Assembly: GCF_003347515.1 (NCBI RefSeq)
Contig: NZ_QEII01000234.1
Coordinates: 1 to 64,000 of the forward strand
From: Rhodoferax ferrireducens
Lineage (GTDB): Bacteria; Pseudomonadota; Gammaproteobacteria; Burkholderiales; Burkholderiaceae_C
Length of the DNA: 64,000 nucleotides
Direction of reading: 5' to 3'
The notes under the pieces were generated by a model that saw only the letters and a program-made list of their open reading frames with translations, searched no databases and was not told the DNA's origin. The position numbers and the translations under genes are program-made. This document shows positions 62,812-64,000 of the stretch, piece by piece (the first letter of the stretch is position 1; each line of letters opens with the position of its first letter).

Positions 62812-62888
62812 TGGTCGGTGTGAAAGGATTCGAACCTTCGACCCCTTGCACCCCATGCAAGTGCGCTACCAGGCTGCGCCACACACCG
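62812..62888 (-). tRNA. tRNA-Pro (anticodon GGG), CCA encoded
   Basis: Read on the minus strand, acceptor CGGTGTG pairs with CACACCG, the D-arm has AGCCTGGTAGCG, the anticodon stem CTTGC/GCAAG frames the loop ATGGGGT giving anticodon GGG, and the T-arm has GGTTCGAATCC. Discriminator A is followed by a genomic CCA. Decodes CCC/CCU. Confidence 0.96.
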
Positions 62889-62926
62889 AACTAAGCTTGA
62901 ATTATAACCGGTAGAAAAACGATATT

Positions 62927-63376
62927 TCAGAGCGCCAGTGACAGGAGCTCACGAATTTCAAACAGTTCACGTCGCACGAACAACAAGTGATCAGAAACAC
63001 TATCGGATGACCAGATGGGTTGGCTATCTTCAAAGTCATTCAACTCCGAATCACTGATCTCGATGACTTCGACGCCACTCAACTGCACTTCGCCATTGCT
63101 CCTATTGTCACGCTCGGTCTGCAGGATCTCCTGCATCTTATTGCGCGCGCCGCTGATGGTGAACCCTTGGTCATAGAGTAGGTCGCGGATGCGACGGATC
63201 ATCAGTACCTCATGGTGCTGGTAGTAGCGGCGATTACCACGCCGCTTCATGGGACGCAACTGTGTAAACTCCTGCTCCCAATACCGTAGCACGTGAGGTT
63301 TAACGCCACATAAATCACCAACTTCACCGATGGTGAAATAGCGTTTGGCAGGTATGGGAGGAAGGGTTTTCTCCAT
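62927..63376 (-). CDS. MerR-family transcriptional regulator
   Basis: The protein is 149 residues from ATG 63376. An N-terminal winged helix of MerR type (YFTIGEVGDLCGVKPHVLRYWEQEF, RGNRRYYQHHEVLMIRRIRDLLY) is followed by a short acidic C-terminal part (EVIEISDSELNDFEDSQ) and a helix (LFVRRELFEIRELLSL). No cysteine cluster for metal sensing. It follows ihfA on the same strand, the usual neighbour in Burkholderiales. The target is unknown. Confidence 0.92.
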   Translation of the reverse strand: MEKTLPPIPAKRYFTIGEVGDLCGVKPHVLRYWEQEFTQLRPMKRRGNRRYYQHHEVLMIRRIRDLLYDQGFTISGARNKMQEILQTERDNRSNGEVQLSGVEVIEISDSELNDFEDSQPIWSSDSVSDHLLFVRRELFEIRELLSLAL

Positions 63377-63478
63377 TGAAATCAATGCTGTAGGAGATAA
63401 AGATCAGAGGTTACTCCAAGCCACTACGGTATGTAAAGTCGCAATTAACCCTGAACAGCAAATAAACAGTAGCCGGGA

Positions 63479-63814
63479 CTAAATGTTTGAAGATGGACGG
63501 CCTTCGTCCTGGATTTGTTCCTTGAGTTTGTGGCTGGCATGAAAGGTCACCACGCGGCGGGCCTGTATGGGAATGGCCTCGCCGGTTCGGGGATTGCGCC
63601 CTGGGCGGGGCGCCTTGGTCCGGATCTGAAAGTTACCAAAGCCTGAAATCTTGACATCGTCTCCCTCAACCAGACTGTCAGAGATCAAGTCAAAAAATGC
63701 GTCAATCATGTCTTTTGATTCGCGCTTATTCAGGCCTATCTGCTCAAACAGCAATTCAGCCAGCTGTGCTTTAGTCAGCGCAGGGGTTTCCAGGCTTTCA
63801 ACCGAGATGTCCAT
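63479..63814 (-). CDS. ihfA: integration host factor subunit alpha
   Basis: The 111-residue DNA-bending protein has [46 protein letters not shown] (spanning the DNA-binding arm; Pro in RPGRNP) and [17 protein letters not shown]. The first ~12 residues are a betaproteobacterial extension. It pairs with IhfB elsewhere. It lies 26 bases after pheT, the classic arrangement. Confidence 0.96.
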   Translation of the reverse strand: MDISVESLETPALTKAQLAELLFEQIGLNKRESKDMIDAFFDLISDSLVEGDDVKISGFGNFQIRTKAPRPGRNPRTGEAIPIQARRVVTFHASHKLKEQIQDEGRPSSNI

Positions 63815-63849
63815 TCAGTCCTTAATTTCGTTTAGCAGTGGGTGACGGT

Positions 63850-64000
63850 TCAGCCGCGCTGACGGGCACCCAGAGTGCCTGCCAGCGTACTCACCACCGC
63901 TTGTACTGCAGAGTCGATTTGATCTTCGGTCAAAGTGCTGTCTTCGCTATTGAGAGTCAGGCGCACTGCCATGCTCTTCTCAAAGCTTGGGACGGCCGTG
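63850..64000 (-). CDS. pheT: phenylalanyl-tRNA synthetase beta subunit, 3' end only
   Basis: The last 49 codons before TGA read EKSMAVRLTLNSEDSTLTED, then VQAVVSTLAGTLGARQRG, which is the C-terminal anticodon-binding-like domain of PheT. The rest lies beyond the window. Position before ihfA supports the call. Confidence 0.93.
   Translation of the reverse strand, partial: TAVPSFEKSMAVRLTLNSEDSTLTEDQIDSAVQAVVSTLAGTLGARQRG

Overview
The window looks like chromosome from a GC-rich betaproteobacterium of the Burkholderiales, most likely a Comamonadaceae member close to Rhodoferax or Polaromonas. This rests on protein style, on gene pairings typical of the group (rpsT beside murJ, zapA followed by 6S RNA, pheT-ihfA-MerR-tRNA-Pro), and on dispersed repeats of a kind I remember from that family. 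No database was searched, so the genus is inference.

Left part (1-30.1 kb), mainly housekeeping and catabolism: sirB1-like and murJ; a four-PAS GGDEF-EAL protein running into rpsT; argD-argF; a LysE-type exporter with an AraC regulator; a complete tryptophan-to-anthranilate operon (kynB-kynU-kynA); an FAD monooxygenase; an exported dienelactone-hydrolase-like enzyme; a Lon-like protease; an alcohol plus aldehyde dehydrogenase pair; an AlkD-like protein; an aminotransferase; an ice-binding-domain lipoprotein; and an HDOD-nth-diguanylate cyclase group.

Middle (30.1-57.2 kb), the main feature: a cobalamin block entirely on the minus strand. A cobalamin riboswitch precedes btuB. It is followed by cobB, a BtuF-like protein without signal peptide, cobU, btuF, btuC, btuD, cobM, cbiX, cobH, cbiD, cobL, cobI, cbiG, cobE, cbtB, cbtA, cobJ, a ferredoxin, cobA, cobO, bluB, cbiB and cobD, most joined by 4-base ATGA/GTGA overlaps. 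A vapBC pair and queD separate these from cobQ, cobT, cobS and cobC. Together they cover uptake, cobalt entry and chelation (CbtAB, CbiX), ring methylation and contraction, amidation, adenosylation, lower-ligand synthesis and nucleotide-loop assembly. The chemistry is of the early-cobalt type (CbiX, CbiD, CbiG) but carries the oxygen-using lower-ligand enzyme BluB. I see no precorrin-6A reductase (CobK/CbiJ).

Right part (57.2-64 kb): zapB-like, zapA, 6S RNA, a TauE/SafE permease, a coupled HD-GYP plus GGDEF-EAL pair, tRNA-Pro(GGG), a MerR regulator, ihfA and the 3' end of pheT.

The most unusual signal is a dispersed ~62-bp AT-rich element. I found ten copies that align without gaps, eight inside coding sequence (murJ, kynB, cobC, cobS, cbiB twice, btuD, cobU) and two at gene 3' ends. 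The six copies read antisense all use the same frame, encode similar Ala/Leu/Ile-rich helices, and do not seem to lengthen their host proteins. A second, 73-bp GC-rich element has two copies: one makes a clear 30-residue insertion in CobQ and the other forms the C-terminus of the cytoplasmic BtuF-like protein.
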